From Gammaproteobacteria bacterium (GTDB lineage: Bacteria; Pseudomonadota; Gammaproteobacteria; Arenicellales; Poriferihabitantaceae): a DNA stretch of 64,000 nucleotides. The stretch's first letter is position 1. Each line of letters begins with the position of its first letter. The notes beneath the pieces are model-generated. The model was not told the origin of the DNA, ran no database searches, and saw nothing but the letters and a program-made list of their open reading frames with translations. A program made the translations under genes and the position numbers. Of this stretch, positions 10,705-19,451 are shown piece by piece. The stretch covers positions 1-64,000 of the forward strand of contig JAUILZ010000016.1 in NCBI GenBank assembly GCA_030432755.1. The letters run 5' to 3'.

Positions 10705-11328
10705 TCAGCCACGCTTCGACAGGACGGAGTCGATGATACCGTATTCCCGGGCGGCCTCCGCGTTCATGAAGTTGTCGCGGTCGGTGTCCTCCCTGATCAC
10801 GTCGATCGGCTTGCCGGTGTGCTCGGACAGGATCCGGTTCAACCGATCGCGGGTGCCGAGGATTTCCCGGGTGTGAATCTCGATATCGGTGGCCTGGCCC
10901 TGGGATCCGCCCAGCGGCTGGTGGATCATCACCCGCGAATGCGGAAGAGCGTGGCGCTTCCCGGGATGCCCGCCGGCGAGGATGATCGCGCCCATGCTGG
11001 CGGCCTGGCCGACGCAGACGGTGCTCACGTTGGGGCGGATAAACTGCATAGTGTCGTAGATCGCGAGACCGGAGGTCACGACCCCACCCGGGCTGTTGAT
11101 GTACAGGGAGATATCCTTTTCCGGGTTCTCCGATTCGAGGAACAGGAGCTGCGCCACGATCAGGTTGGCCATCTGGTCCTCGACCTGGCCAACGAGAAAG
11201 ATCACCCGCTCCTTCAGCAGGCGCGAGTAGATGTCATAGGCCCGCTCCCCGCGGCCGGTGGTTTCCACCACCATGGGGACCAGTCCCAGTGCCCGCTCGG
11301 CGTACTCGTTTGCGGCGGATTGGCTCAT
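10705..11328 (-). CDS. clpP: ATP-dependent Clp protease proteolytic subunit
   Basis: ClpP is the tetradecameric serine peptidase that degrades polypeptides delivered by ClpX. The nucleophile is S111 in VGQAASMGA and the catalytic His is H136 in SRVMIHQP. The Asp of the triad lies further on, in the region of the DRDNFM segment. The 207 residues include a short N-terminal propeptide-like stretch before the usual LVPMVVETT. It follows tig by 47 bases, so it is probably on the same transcript. Confidence 0.98.
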   Translation of the reverse strand: MSQSAANEYAERALGLVPMVVETTGRGERAYDIYSRLLKERVIFLVGQVEDQMANLIVAQLLFLESENPEKDISLYINSPGGVVTSGLAIYDTMQFIRPNVSTVCVGQAASMGAIILAGGHPGKRHALPHSRVMIHQPLGGSQGQATDIEIHTREILGTRDRLNRILSEHTGKPIDVIREDTDRDNFMNAEAAREYGIIDSVLSKRG

Positions 11329-11375
11329 TGCTGCGTTACCTCAGGATCGTTGCGGGGCGCCGGCCGGGGCTGGCG

Positions 11376-12677
11376 TCAGGCGGGGTTGGGATTCATGAAA
11401 TCCCGGAAGTTCACGCTGACCTCCCGGACGGTCGCCGTTTCCAACATGGTGGTCACGACCTGCTCTTCAAGTACCGCCGCCTCGACCTGCTGGAGACGCT
11501 GGGGATCGGCATAATAGTAGTTCACGAAGGCCTCGGCGTCATCGTAGCCCTGGGCCATCTCCTCGACCCGCTCGCGCACCCGGGCGCCGTCGACCTTGAT
11601 CCCGCTCTTTTCGATCACTTCGCGCGCAATCAGGCCCAGGGCGACGCGCTTGCGCGCCTCGTCGGCGTAATTGTTGCGGTCGATGCCCTCGGCGGGTATT
11701 CCCTGGGCGGAAAGCTGGCGCGTGACAGACTCCACCGCGCGGTCGATTTCCTCCTCCACCAGGGTGCGTGGCACCTCGATGCCGTTGGCGGCAAGGAGCG
11801 CGTCCATGACCCGCTCGCGCAGGGTGGAGCGCAGCCGATTCCCCAGTTCGCGCTCCAGGCTGGCGCGGATTTCCTCGCGCATCTTCTCCACCCCGCCCTC
11901 GGCGATGCCGAGATCCTCGGCGAAGGCGTCGTTGATCTCGGGCAGTTCCGCCTTCTCCACCTTCTTCACGGTGACCTCGAAGGCCACGTCCTTGCCGGCC
12001 ACGTCCTTGCCGTGATAGTCCTCCGGAAAGGTGAAAGCCACCTGGCGCGTTTCGCCGGCGCTTGCGCCTCGAATGCCCTCGTCAAATTCCTCCAGCATCT
12101 GCCCCTCGCCGATGACGAAGGGAAAATCGGTGGCGGTACCACCGGCGAAGGATTCACCGTCGATGCGGCCATCGAAGTCGATGGTCACCCGGTCGCCGGC
12201 TTCCGCCCCGCCATCCTTCTCACTGAAGGTGGCGTTCCGCTTGCGCAGGTCTTCGATGGTGCGCTCGACTTCCTCGTCGCCCACGCTGCAGACCGGCTTT
12301 TCGATTTCCACCCCCTCCAGGCTGGGCGAGGGAATCTCCGGGAACACGTCCACGGTGGCGACATATTCGAGATCCTTGCCATTCTCCCAGGGTGTCGGCT
12401 CGATGGATACCAGCCCCGCGGCGGTAATCTGGCTCTCCGTCAGCGCCTCCTGGTAACTGGCCTGGATCTTGTCGGAAATCACCTCGTTGGTGACCTGGCC
12501 GGAAAAGCGTTTCTGGATCACGTTCATCGGCGCCTTGCCGGGACGGAAGCCCGGGATGCGCGCCTGGCGGGAGACGTTCTTCAGTCGTTTCGTCACCTCG
12601 GCGCCAACCTCGTCCGAGGGAACGGATATCTTCAGTTTGCGCTCGATGGCGCCGGTTTCCTCAACCGTGACTTGCAT
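11376..12677 (-). CDS. tig: Trigger factor, ribosome-associated chaperone
   Basis: Trigger factor binds near the ribosome exit tunnel and shields nascent chains. It is 433 residues long. The N-terminal ribosome-binding domain has the signature GFRPGKAP. It is followed by an FKBP-type domain (about 150-240, with DRVTIDFDGRIDGE and FPEDYHGKD) and a long helical C-terminal domain. The chosen ATG begins MQVTVEETG. The reading frame stays open for 50 codons upstream, but that stretch is non-homologous and runs into the tRNA-Leu gene. It starts the tig-clpP-clpX-lon series. Confidence 0.97.
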   Translation of the reverse strand: MQVTVEETGAIERKLKISVPSDEVGAEVTKRLKNVSRQARIPGFRPGKAPMNVIQKRFSGQVTNEVISDKIQASYQEALTESQITAAGLVSIEPTPWENGKDLEYVATVDVFPEIPSPSLEGVEIEKPVCSVGDEEVERTIEDLRKRNATFSEKDGGAEAGDRVTIDFDGRIDGESFAGGTATDFPFVIGEGQMLEEFDEGIRGASAGETRQVAFTFPEDYHGKDVAGKDVAFEVTVKKVEKAELPEINDAFAEDLGIAEGGVEKMREEIRASLERELGNRLRSTLRERVMDALLAANGIEVPRTLVEEEIDRAVESVTRQLSAQGIPAEGIDRNNYADEARKRVALGLIAREVIEKSGIKVDGARVRERVEEMAQGYDDAEAFVNYYYADPQRLQQVEAAVLEEQVVTTMLETATVREVSVNFRDFMNPNPA

Positions 12678-12736
12678 TGCTGTGATGTCCTCTGGAAATT
12701 GAAACGTCCCGGCGCGCCCGCGCAAGGCGAACCGGG

Positions 12737-12780
12737 TAGCCGGCCAGCAGCGCCCCCTTCGCGGGGCGCCACGCTGCCGG
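12737..12780 (-). other. Strong hairpin between tRNA-Leu and tig
   Basis: Transcribed on the minus strand, this stretch folds into a long GC stem: CCGGCAGCG pairs with CGCTGCTGG across an inner GGCGCCCC-GCGAA-GGGGCGC hairpin. It lies between the 3' end of tRNA-Leu and the tig start. There is no T-run, so it looks more like an RNA-processing or attenuating structure than a strong intrinsic terminator. Confidence 0.45.
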
Positions 12781-12785
12781 GGAAG

Positions 12786-12871
<86 letters not shown>

Positions 12872-12920
12872 TCGTGACGGGCGCCGGCTTCGCCGGACCG
12901 CGCACCGGCGGGAGTTGTGC

Positions 12921-12996
12921 TGGGGTGAGCGATGGGGCTCGAACCCACGACCACCGGGATCACAACCCGGGGCTCTACCAACTGAGCTACGCTCAC
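12921..12996 (-). tRNA. tRNA-His (anticodon GTG)
   Basis: A standard cloverleaf with anticodon GTG and encoded CCA. Discriminator C73 (complement of 12924) pairs with the extra G at -1 (complement of 12997), the identity feature of tRNA-His. The acceptor stem is GTGAGCG/CGCTCAC. It lies between tRNA-Arg and tRNA-Leu. Confidence 0.97.
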
Positions 12997-13043
12997 CATA
13001 CACAAACAAACAAATTGTTCGCCCGCTCCGGGTCCCCGGAAAC

Positions 13044-13434
13044 TGGCGCGCCCGACAGGACTCGAACCTGTAACCTACGGCTTAGCTTACCAACTACGGC
13101 TTTCACCGCCCAGATCGCCGCTCACCGTCCCGGTTTGGCCCGGTCCGGCGATCACGAAATGGTTTGTGGTCTGGACTATATCTTCACCGTCGCAGGTGGG
13201 GCACGTATAGTCTCTACGGATCCCGCGCCTTACCTGAAGCCGCGGTTTCCTCGGTATTGCCATCGCCAGCACGCGTTAAGGTTTCACCGATACAGTGCCC
13301 TCCACGCCGACGGTTCATTTCCCGCCGGCGGCTCCTCGACCCGGCTGCCAGCCGGGGTTCCCGCAAGGTGACGGGTTCCGCCGGCGGGGCCGGAGCTCAA
13401 AGGCCGTTGCTCTATCCAGTTGAGCTACGGGCGC
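13044..13434 (-). tRNA. tRNA-Arg (anticodon TCT) interrupted by a group I intron
   Basis: Exon 1 (13434-13400) and exon 2 (13085-13044) join into a 77-base tRNA with CCA. The acceptor stem is GCGCCCG/CGGGCGC, the anticodon stem ACGGC/GCCGT, and the loop CTTCTAA, giving anticodon TCT. The 314 bases between the exons enter the loop after T34 and have group I core features. Without splicing no anticodon arm can form. The position in a Pro-Arg-His-Leu cluster upstream of tig matches an intron-free tRNA-Arg(UCU) locus known in Pseudomonas-type genomes. The assignment rests on exon pairing and intron motifs read directly. Confidence 0.92.
13086..13399 (-). ncRNA. Group I self-splicing intron (IC3-like) in tRNA-Arg
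   Basis: The intron follows a U at the 5' splice site and ends in G, as group I introns require. Its core contains ATCGGTGAAACC (complement of about 13278-13289). It also has the P7 strands GTAGAGACTATA (complement of about 13205-13216) and GATATAGTCCAG (complement of about 13171-13182), whose GACTATA/TATAGTC segments are complementary. These closely resemble the core of the small Azoarcus tRNA-Ile intron, from memory of that sequence. GC-rich arms with CCGCCGGCGG fit a P2 extension. I see no homing-endonuclease gene. The exact P1 pairing was not resolved. Confidence 0.88.
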
Positions 13435-13454
13435 AATGGATAAAACACTGAAAC

Positions 13455-13531
13455 TGGTCGGGGTAGAGAGATTTGAACTCCCGACATCCTGCTCCCAAAG
13501 CAGGCGCGCTACCAGGCTGCGCTATACCCCG
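13455..13531 (-). tRNA. tRNA-Pro (anticodon TGG)
   Basis: A 77-base cloverleaf with encoded CCA. The acceptor stem is CGGGGTA/TACCCCG and the anticodon TGG lies in CTTTGGGA. It is the first gene of the Pro-Arg-His-Leu cluster and lies just downstream of a good sigma-70 promoter. Confidence 0.97.
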
Positions 13532-13574
13532 GGTTGCCACGAATTCCCCGATGCCGCCACCGGGCCGGGCAAAT

Positions 13575-13603
13575 ACGCTACGCCCCCGGGGGCCTCGGGT
13601 CAA
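13575..13603 (-). promoter_or_regulatory. Promoter of the tRNA cluster
   Basis: On the minus strand, TTGACC (complement of 13598-13603) and TAGCGT (complement of 13575-13580) are exactly 17 bases apart. They are followed by a GC-rich start region, the usual form of stringently controlled stable-RNA promoters. It would start near 13567, about 36 bases before tRNA-Pro. Confidence 0.55.
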
Positions 13604-13686
13604 GGGCGGCGAACTATACGGATATTGCCCTCTGGCGTCAATGCCGCGACAGCGCCCGAAACACCGGGGAATTTGCCCGCCAAGTG

Positions 13687-13713
13687 CTTGAAATGGCGGG
13701 AATCCATCCCCAT
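13687..13713 (+). promoter_or_regulatory. Consensus sigma-32 heat-shock promoter of htpG
   Basis: CTTGAA (13687-13692), a 15-base spacer, then CCCCAT (13708-13713): both boxes match the sigma-32 consensus exactly. The predicted start site, near 13720, is about 30 bases before the htpG ATG. Confidence 0.85.
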
Positions 13714-13750
13714 CAACCGCAGACCTGAATGACGCCTCCGGAGCCAGTCG

Positions 13751-15655
13751 ATGAGCAAGCAGACCACCGTGGAAAAACACGCCTTCCAGGCAGAGGTCCA
13801 GCAACTGCTGCACCTGATGATCCACTCCCTCTATTCCAACCGGGAAATCTTTCTGCGGGAACTGATTTCGAACGCCTCGGACGCCTGCGACAAGCTCCGT
13901 TTCCTCTCCCTCACGGACAAGGCGCTACTGGAGGACGACGAGGCGCTGGCCATCGAGGTGGATATCGACGAGAAGAAGAAAACCGTCACCATCCGTGACA
14001 ACGGCATCGGCATGACCCATGACGAAGTCATGGAGAACATCGGCACCATCGCCCGCTCCGGCACCCGGCGTTTCCTCGAGCAGATCCAGCAGGGGGAAAA
14101 CAGCGACACCTCCCTGATCGGCCAGTTCGGCGTCGGCTTCTACTCCAGCTTCCTCGTGGCGAAGGACGTGACCCTCCTCACCCGCAAGGCGGGCGAGCCG
14201 GCTTCTTCCGGGGTGCGCTGGACCTCTGACGGCAGCGGCGAGTACACCATTGAGACCGTGGACCGCCCCGAGCGCGGCACCGAGGTCATCCTCACCCTGC
14301 AGAAGGAGGCGAAGGAATTCCTCGAGCCCCACCGGGTGCGCGGCATCATCTCCCGTTACTCTGACCATATCTCCCTGCCCATCCGCATGCTCAAGGAGCC
14401 CGAGCGGGACGACAAGGGCAAGGTCATCAAGGGCCAGACTCCGGAGTACGAGACCGTAAACAAGGGGTCGGCGCTCTGGGCACGGCCGAAGAGCGAGGTC
14501 ACCGATGAGGAGCACCAGGCCTTCTATACCTCGCTCACCTACGATCCCGAGCCCCCCGCACTGACACTTCACAACCGTGTCGAGGGCAAGATGGAATACA
14601 TCTCCCTGTTCTACATCCCCTCGCGCGCGCCCTACGATCTCTGGGACCGCGAGCAGCGCCACGGCATCAAGCTCTACGTGCGCCGGATCTTCATCGCCGA
14701 CGATGCGAAGCAGATCATGCCCAACTACCTGCGTTTCGTGCGCGGCCTGGTCGACTCCGCCGACCTGCCGCTCAACGTTTCGCGGGAATTTCTGCAGCAG
14801 AACAAGGAAATCGACAAGATCCGGGCTGCCTCGGTGAAGAAGATTCTCGGGGAACTGAAAAAGATCGCCGCGAAGGACGCCGACAAGTACCAGTCCCTGT
14901 GGAAGGAATACGGCAAGGTACTGAAGGAGGGCCTCGTCGAGGATCCGGACAACCAGGACGCTCTCTCGCGGCTTGTGCGGTTCGCCTCCACCCGCGGCGA
15001 CGGCGACGCCCAGACCGTGTCGCTGGAAGACTACGTCGGCCGCATGGGCGAGCAGCAGAAGGCGATCTATTACGTCACCGCCGAAAGCCATGCCGCGGCG
15101 AAGTCCTCGCCCCACCTCGAAGTGTTCCGCAAGAACGATATCGAGGTGCTGTTGCTCTCGGACCCGGTGGACGAGTGGGTGGTCAACCACCTGTCGAATT
15201 TCGACGACAAGCCGCTCAAGTCCATCGCCCGCGGCGACCTCGACCTCGATGAACTGAAAAAGGGCGACGGAGAAGACAGGGCCGAGGATGACAAGGCGAA
15301 AGAGGCGCTGACGCCCCTGGTGGAGAAGTTCCGCGAGGTGCTCGGGGAACGGGTCAAGGACGTGCGCCTCTCGGACCGGCTGGTGGATTCCCCCGCCTGC
15401 CTGGTGGCGGACCAGTACGACCTCGGCGGCAACATGGAACGCATCCTCAAGGCCATGGGCCAGGATGCGCCGGAAGCCAAACCGATCCTGGAGATCAACC
15501 CCGACCACCAGATCCTGCGGCGCATCTCCGTGGATGCAGACACCGTGTCGGACTGGGCCTGGGTGCTGCTCGACCAGGCGGTACTTGCCGAAGGCGCGAC
15601 ACTGAAGGATCCAGCGGCCTATGTCGCCAGGGTGAACCGGCTGCTGGTGGCCTGA
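13751..15655 (+). CDS. htpG: Chaperone protein HtpG (bacterial Hsp90)
   Basis: This ATP-dependent dimeric chaperone is in the cytoplasm and is 634 residues long. The N-terminal GHKL ATPase domain shows FLRELISNASDACDKLRF, DNGIGM and IGQFGVGFYS. The middle domain carries RRIFI and the ATP-contacting Arg in NVSREFLQQNK, followed by the C-terminal dimerisation domain. Upstream is a perfect sigma-32 promoter, and a strong intrinsic terminator follows the stop, so it is a monocistronic heat-shock gene. Confidence 0.98.
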   Translation: MSKQTTVEKHAFQAEVQQLLHLMIHSLYSNREIFLRELISNASDACDKLRFLSLTDKALLEDDEALAIEVDIDEKKKTVTIRDNGIGMTHDEVMENIGTIARSGTRRFLEQIQQGENSDTSLIGQFGVGFYSSFLVAKDVTLLTRKAGEPASSGVRWTSDGSGEYTIETVDRPERGTEVILTLQKEAKEFLEPHRVRGIISRYSDHISLPIRMLKEPERDDKGKVIKGQTPEYETVNKGSALWARPKSEVTDEEHQAFYTSLTYDPEPPALTLHNRVEGKMEYISLFYIPSRAPYDLWDREQRHGIKLYVRRIFIADDAKQIMPNYLRFVRGLVDSADLPLNVSREFLQQNKEIDKIRAASVKKILGELKKIAAKDADKYQSLWKEYGKVLKEGLVEDPDNQDALSRLVRFASTRGDGDAQTVSLEDYVGRMGEQQKAIYYVTAESHAAAKSSPHLEVFRKNDIEVLLLSDPVDEWVVNHLSNFDDKPLKSIARGDLDLDELKKGDGEDRAEDDKAKEALTPLVEKFREVLGERVKDVRLSDRLVDSPACLVADQYDLGGNMERILKAMGQDAPEAKPILEINPDHQILRRISVDADTVSDWAWVLLDQAVLAEGATLKDPAAYVARVNRLLVA

Positions 15656-15687
15656 GCCATCCCCGGCAGTCGCCGGGACACGCCATG

Positions 15688-15717
15688 AAAGGGCCGGCGC
15701 CGTCCGGCCCTTTTTTT
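15688..15717 (+). terminator. Intrinsic terminator after htpG
   Basis: GGGCCGG-CGCCGT-CCGGCCC followed by seven T residues, 35 bases after the htpG stop codon. A classical rho-independent terminator. Confidence 0.9.
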
Positions 15718-16024
15718 AGCCCGAATATTCCACCAGCCGAAACCAGGCCCGGTTGCAGTTTGATTGAAGAGCTGGAAGATTTCCTGCGCGGCGCACCAAA
15801 GGCCAGGTCACTGACCAAATCGGGCCTGGTTTCTATCCCGGCCCTGACTGGTTCAGGAACGCCTGGACTTGCGCTTCACTCACCCCATAGCTACGGCTAT
15901 GGGGTTCGCTCCAGCGCGGCGCCCAGACGCCCCTGTCCTGCGTCAGCATCCGGGATGCTGGTGAAATATCCGGGCTTGGGCCTGTCGGGTAGAATGCCCC
16001 CTGCTTTCTGAGGATCACCGCTGG
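15718..16024. other. Repeat-rich gap between htpG and the antiporter gene
   Basis: No gene is visible. The stretch holds one copy of a 25-bp repeat (15725-15749). The 12-bp sequence AAACCAGGCCCG (15740-15751) has a perfect inverted copy at 15821-15832. A hairpin CCCCATAGC-TACG-GCTATGGGG lies at about 15884-15905. Near 15957-15976, GCTGGTGAAATATCCGGGCT is an 18-of-20 inverted match to the region at about 15719-15738. The block looks like an assemblage of intergenic repeats. Confidence 0.6.
15725..15749 (+). repeat. 25-bp direct repeat, copy 1 (left of antiporter gene)
   Basis: These 25 bases (ATATTCCACC at the left end, AAACCAGGCC at the right) are identical to 17281-17305. The two copies lie on either side of the antiporter gene, 1,556 bases apart. 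Confidence 0.85.
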
Positions 16025-17275
<1,251 letters not shown>

Positions 17276-17280
17276 CCAGC

Positions 17281-17305
17281 ATATTCCACCAGCCGAAACC
17301 AGGCC
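17281..17305 (+). repeat. 25-bp direct repeat, copy 2 (right of antiporter gene)
   Basis: Identical to 15725-15749 and in the same orientation. It starts five bases after the antiporter stop codon and runs straight into the A-tract of a minus-strand terminator. Confidence 0.85.
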
Positions 17306-17333
17306 AAAAAAAAGCCGGGTCCCTGGACCCGGC
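17306..17333 (-). terminator. Intrinsic terminator for the minus-strand cytochrome-like gene
   Basis: Read on the minus strand, GCCGGGTCC-AG-GGACCCGGC is followed by eight T residues. It lies about 230 bases downstream of the stop at 17562. The intervening stretch carries no gene that I can support. Confidence 0.75.
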
Positions 17334-17561
17334 ATGATCACAATCAGCGAGAGGCTGGTGGATACCAGCGATCACCGGACCCGCGCGGCGGGCCTCCCCC
17401 GGGAGCGTCACCGCGCCGCCCCGGTGGAGGGACGCCTTGGGACGCCGATAACCTGCTGGCTCCATTTTCATGGACCGTGGCGGGCGATGAAAATTCCGGG
17501 TCAAGGCCCAACATGAACGAATTGTCATCCGAACCCTGACGGGCGGGCCATCCAGGGAGGG

Positions 17562-18950
17562 CTATTCAACCGCGCGCAGCGCCTGCTGGAGAACGAAGCT
17601 CGAATTCGAGGGATGGCCGCTGGCGCTGGTGGCACCAACGTGGCAGCCGAGGCAGCTTCCCGAGGCATCGGCCTGGATATAGGTTTCCATTGTGGTATTG
17701 GTCTGGTAACGCGGCACCTCGCCGGCGGGGAACAGCGCGTCTTCCGCGGCACCTTTCCACTGCACGGTGGAGAGCGCGTAGTGCTGCCAGACTGTACCCG
17801 CCAGGCGATCCTGCCACTCGCGGTTCATCGCCGCCGTGCTCACCGCCGGGTGCCAGCAGCGAGCCACCTGCGCGGGTGGCACCGGGGCACCGCCGGGATA
17901 GCGGGCAAACGGCGCCCCCCGCGCCCATTTCCAGTCCGCCGGGCTGCCGGCGGGGGGCTGGTTGGTCAGGCAATGCGGGCAGTCGGCGTCAAACAGGGCG
18001 TAACCGGCGCCGTCATCGCCCGTGCGGCAACCTTCGGGAAACAGATCACTTCCGAAGATCGCATTGGGACCCCGCGCGGCGGAAGCCATGGGCGCATTTT
18101 CCCTGTGCTCGAACGTCGCCCAGATCCAGTGCTCGCCAGTGGCGCTTTCGATCCGGCGTACCACGTGCATGCCCACGAGGCCGACTCTCAACATCAGGCA
18201 GCGAGCCTCGCCCGCGAGGTCGCTGGCCGCGGGGATGGATACCAGGGCATCGCGGGTAAAGAGTGTTGCCCCCTCCTCACCGTCCGGCAACACGCGCCAG
18301 GAAGACTTGATCGCGATGGACCCCGCGTCGCCACCGAACCGGGTCTCCGCGTTGTCGTAACGCCCCATGGGGAACGCCACGTCGTTCCCGCTGGCAAAAA
18401 ACGTATGCTGACCCGCGAGCGTGTCGAGACCCTCGTCGCGAATGTAGCCGGCCATCACGGGATTGATGCGCACGTCGTACAGGAGGTAGTTGCCGCGGCG
18501 ATCCACCAGCGGGTATCCCCCGGCCTGGAGCCAGCTATCGAGGCGAAGCACATCGTCGCCTCCCGCCACCGCCGCGCAGGCCGATTCCCCCGGCCCACCG
18601 AATGCCTCGGCCTGGCCCGGGTAGTTTTGCCAGGTTCTTGGCGCCGCATCGTCCGCGATGGCGGCGGGGTCCGACGGGTCCGCGCCAAGCGGCCAGTTGA
18701 GGGCGACGAAGGTGCGCCAGGCGAAACGGTCGAACGGATCCTGGGCGCTGCCCTCGACGAGGACGTATACCCGGGAAGTGCGGAAGTCGGTGATGTCGTG
18801 GGGCAGATGGCCGCAGAGCCGATCCCGCGGCACGCGGTCGCAGAAACCCTCCTCGCGCACCGTGCCCACGCCGGCGGAAAACGGCAACTGCTCCGCGCCG
18901 AAAACCGGCACGGCAAACATCAGAAGTACCGTAAGGATCAGACGAGCCAA
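17562..18950 (-). CDS. Exported cytochrome c-like protein with one CxxCH motif
   Basis: A secreted protein of about 462 residues. The proposed start is TTG at 18950, preceded by a GAGGG site, giving the signal peptide LARLILTVLLMFAVPVFGA. The only nearby ATG (18920) would cut the signal peptide in half. A single heme-binding CLGCH motif sits near the C-terminus, and an additional CPHC without His lies upstream. The N-terminal part has Trp-rich motifs such as WRTFVALNWPLG that I associate with uncharacterised cytochrome-like proteins. The start overlaps the end of ogt by 13 bases, implying co-transcription. Its electron partner is unknown, and the TTG start is inference. Confidence 0.7.
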   Translation of the reverse strand: MARLILTVLLMFAVPVFGAEQLPFSAGVGTVREEGFCDRVPRDRLCGHLPHDITDFRTSRVYVLVEGSAQDPFDRFAWRTFVALNWPLGADPSDPAAIADDAAPRTWQNYPGQAEAFGGPGESACAAVAGGDDVLRLDSWLQAGGYPLVDRRGNYLLYDVRINPVMAGYIRDEGLDTLAGQHTFFASGNDVAFPMGRYDNAETRFGGDAGSIAIKSSWRVLPDGEEGATLFTRDALVSIPAASDLAGEARCLMLRVGLVGMHVVRRIESATGEHWIWATFEHRENAPMASAARGPNAIFGSDLFPEGCRTGDDGAGYALFDADCPHCLTNQPPAGSPADWKWARGAPFARYPGGAPVPPAQVARCWHPAVSTAAMNREWQDRLAGTVWQHYALSTVQWKGAAEDALFPAGEVPRYQTNTTMETYIQADASGSCLGCHVGATSASGHPSNSSFVLQQALRAVE

Positions 18951-19402
18951 GGGAAACCGCCCTCGCGTTTCAGGAGCGCGATCTTGGTCTCGATGCCGCC
19001 CTCGCCGGAATAGCCGCCGATGCCGTCGGCGCCGAGTACCCGGTGGCAGGGGATGATAAGAGGAAAGGGATTGCCGCCGCAGGCGGCCCCCGCGGCCTGG
19101 GCCGAGGAGTCGAGACGCCTCGCCATCTCGCCGTAGGTGATGGTCTCGCCGTAGGGAATGTCCGCCATCACGCCGCAGGCGGCCTCCTGGAAGGCGCTGC
19201 AATGGAAGGCCAGGGGCAGCTCGAAGACCATGAGTTCGCCGTCGAAGTAAGCCGCAATCTGCCGCGTCGCCTCGTCCAGCAGTGGCGAGCCGTCGTTTGC
19301 GAGGGCGTCGCTCCAGCGTAGCCGGGTGAGCCGCTCTCCTTCCTGCACCAGCATCATCCGGCCTACCGGCGTCTCGATGGTCTTTCGCAACATGACGGCC
19401 AT
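18938..19402 (-). CDS. ogt: Methylated-DNA--protein-cysteine S-methyltransferase (Ogt type)
   Basis: This suicide enzyme removes alkyl groups from O6-methylguanine. The acceptor is C119 in IIPCHRV, preceded by the helix-turn-helix region (YGETITYGEMARRL, with an arginine-finger equivalent). The 154 residues correspond to the single-domain Ogt form, not the larger Ada. It is divergent from the haloperoxidase-like gene (49 bases between starts) and overlaps the downstream cytochrome-like gene. Confidence 0.93.
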   Translation of the reverse strand: MAVMLRKTIETPVGRMMLVQEGERLTRLRWSDALANDGSPLLDEATRQIAAYFDGELMVFELPLAFHCSAFQEAACGVMADIPYGETITYGEMARRLDSSAQAAGAACGGNPFPLIIPCHRVLGADGIGGYSGEGGIETKIALLKREGGFPWLV

Positions 19403-19451
19403 GATCGATACACTACAATATGTGTCCGGCTCCCTGAACTACTATCTCCTC

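Noticed and set aside
13087..13272. 61-codon reading frame inside the tRNA-Arg intron as a possible homing endonuclease or maturase
   Set aside because: Far too short and overlaps the conserved ribozyme core; no LAGLIDADG, GIY-YIG or HNH motif.
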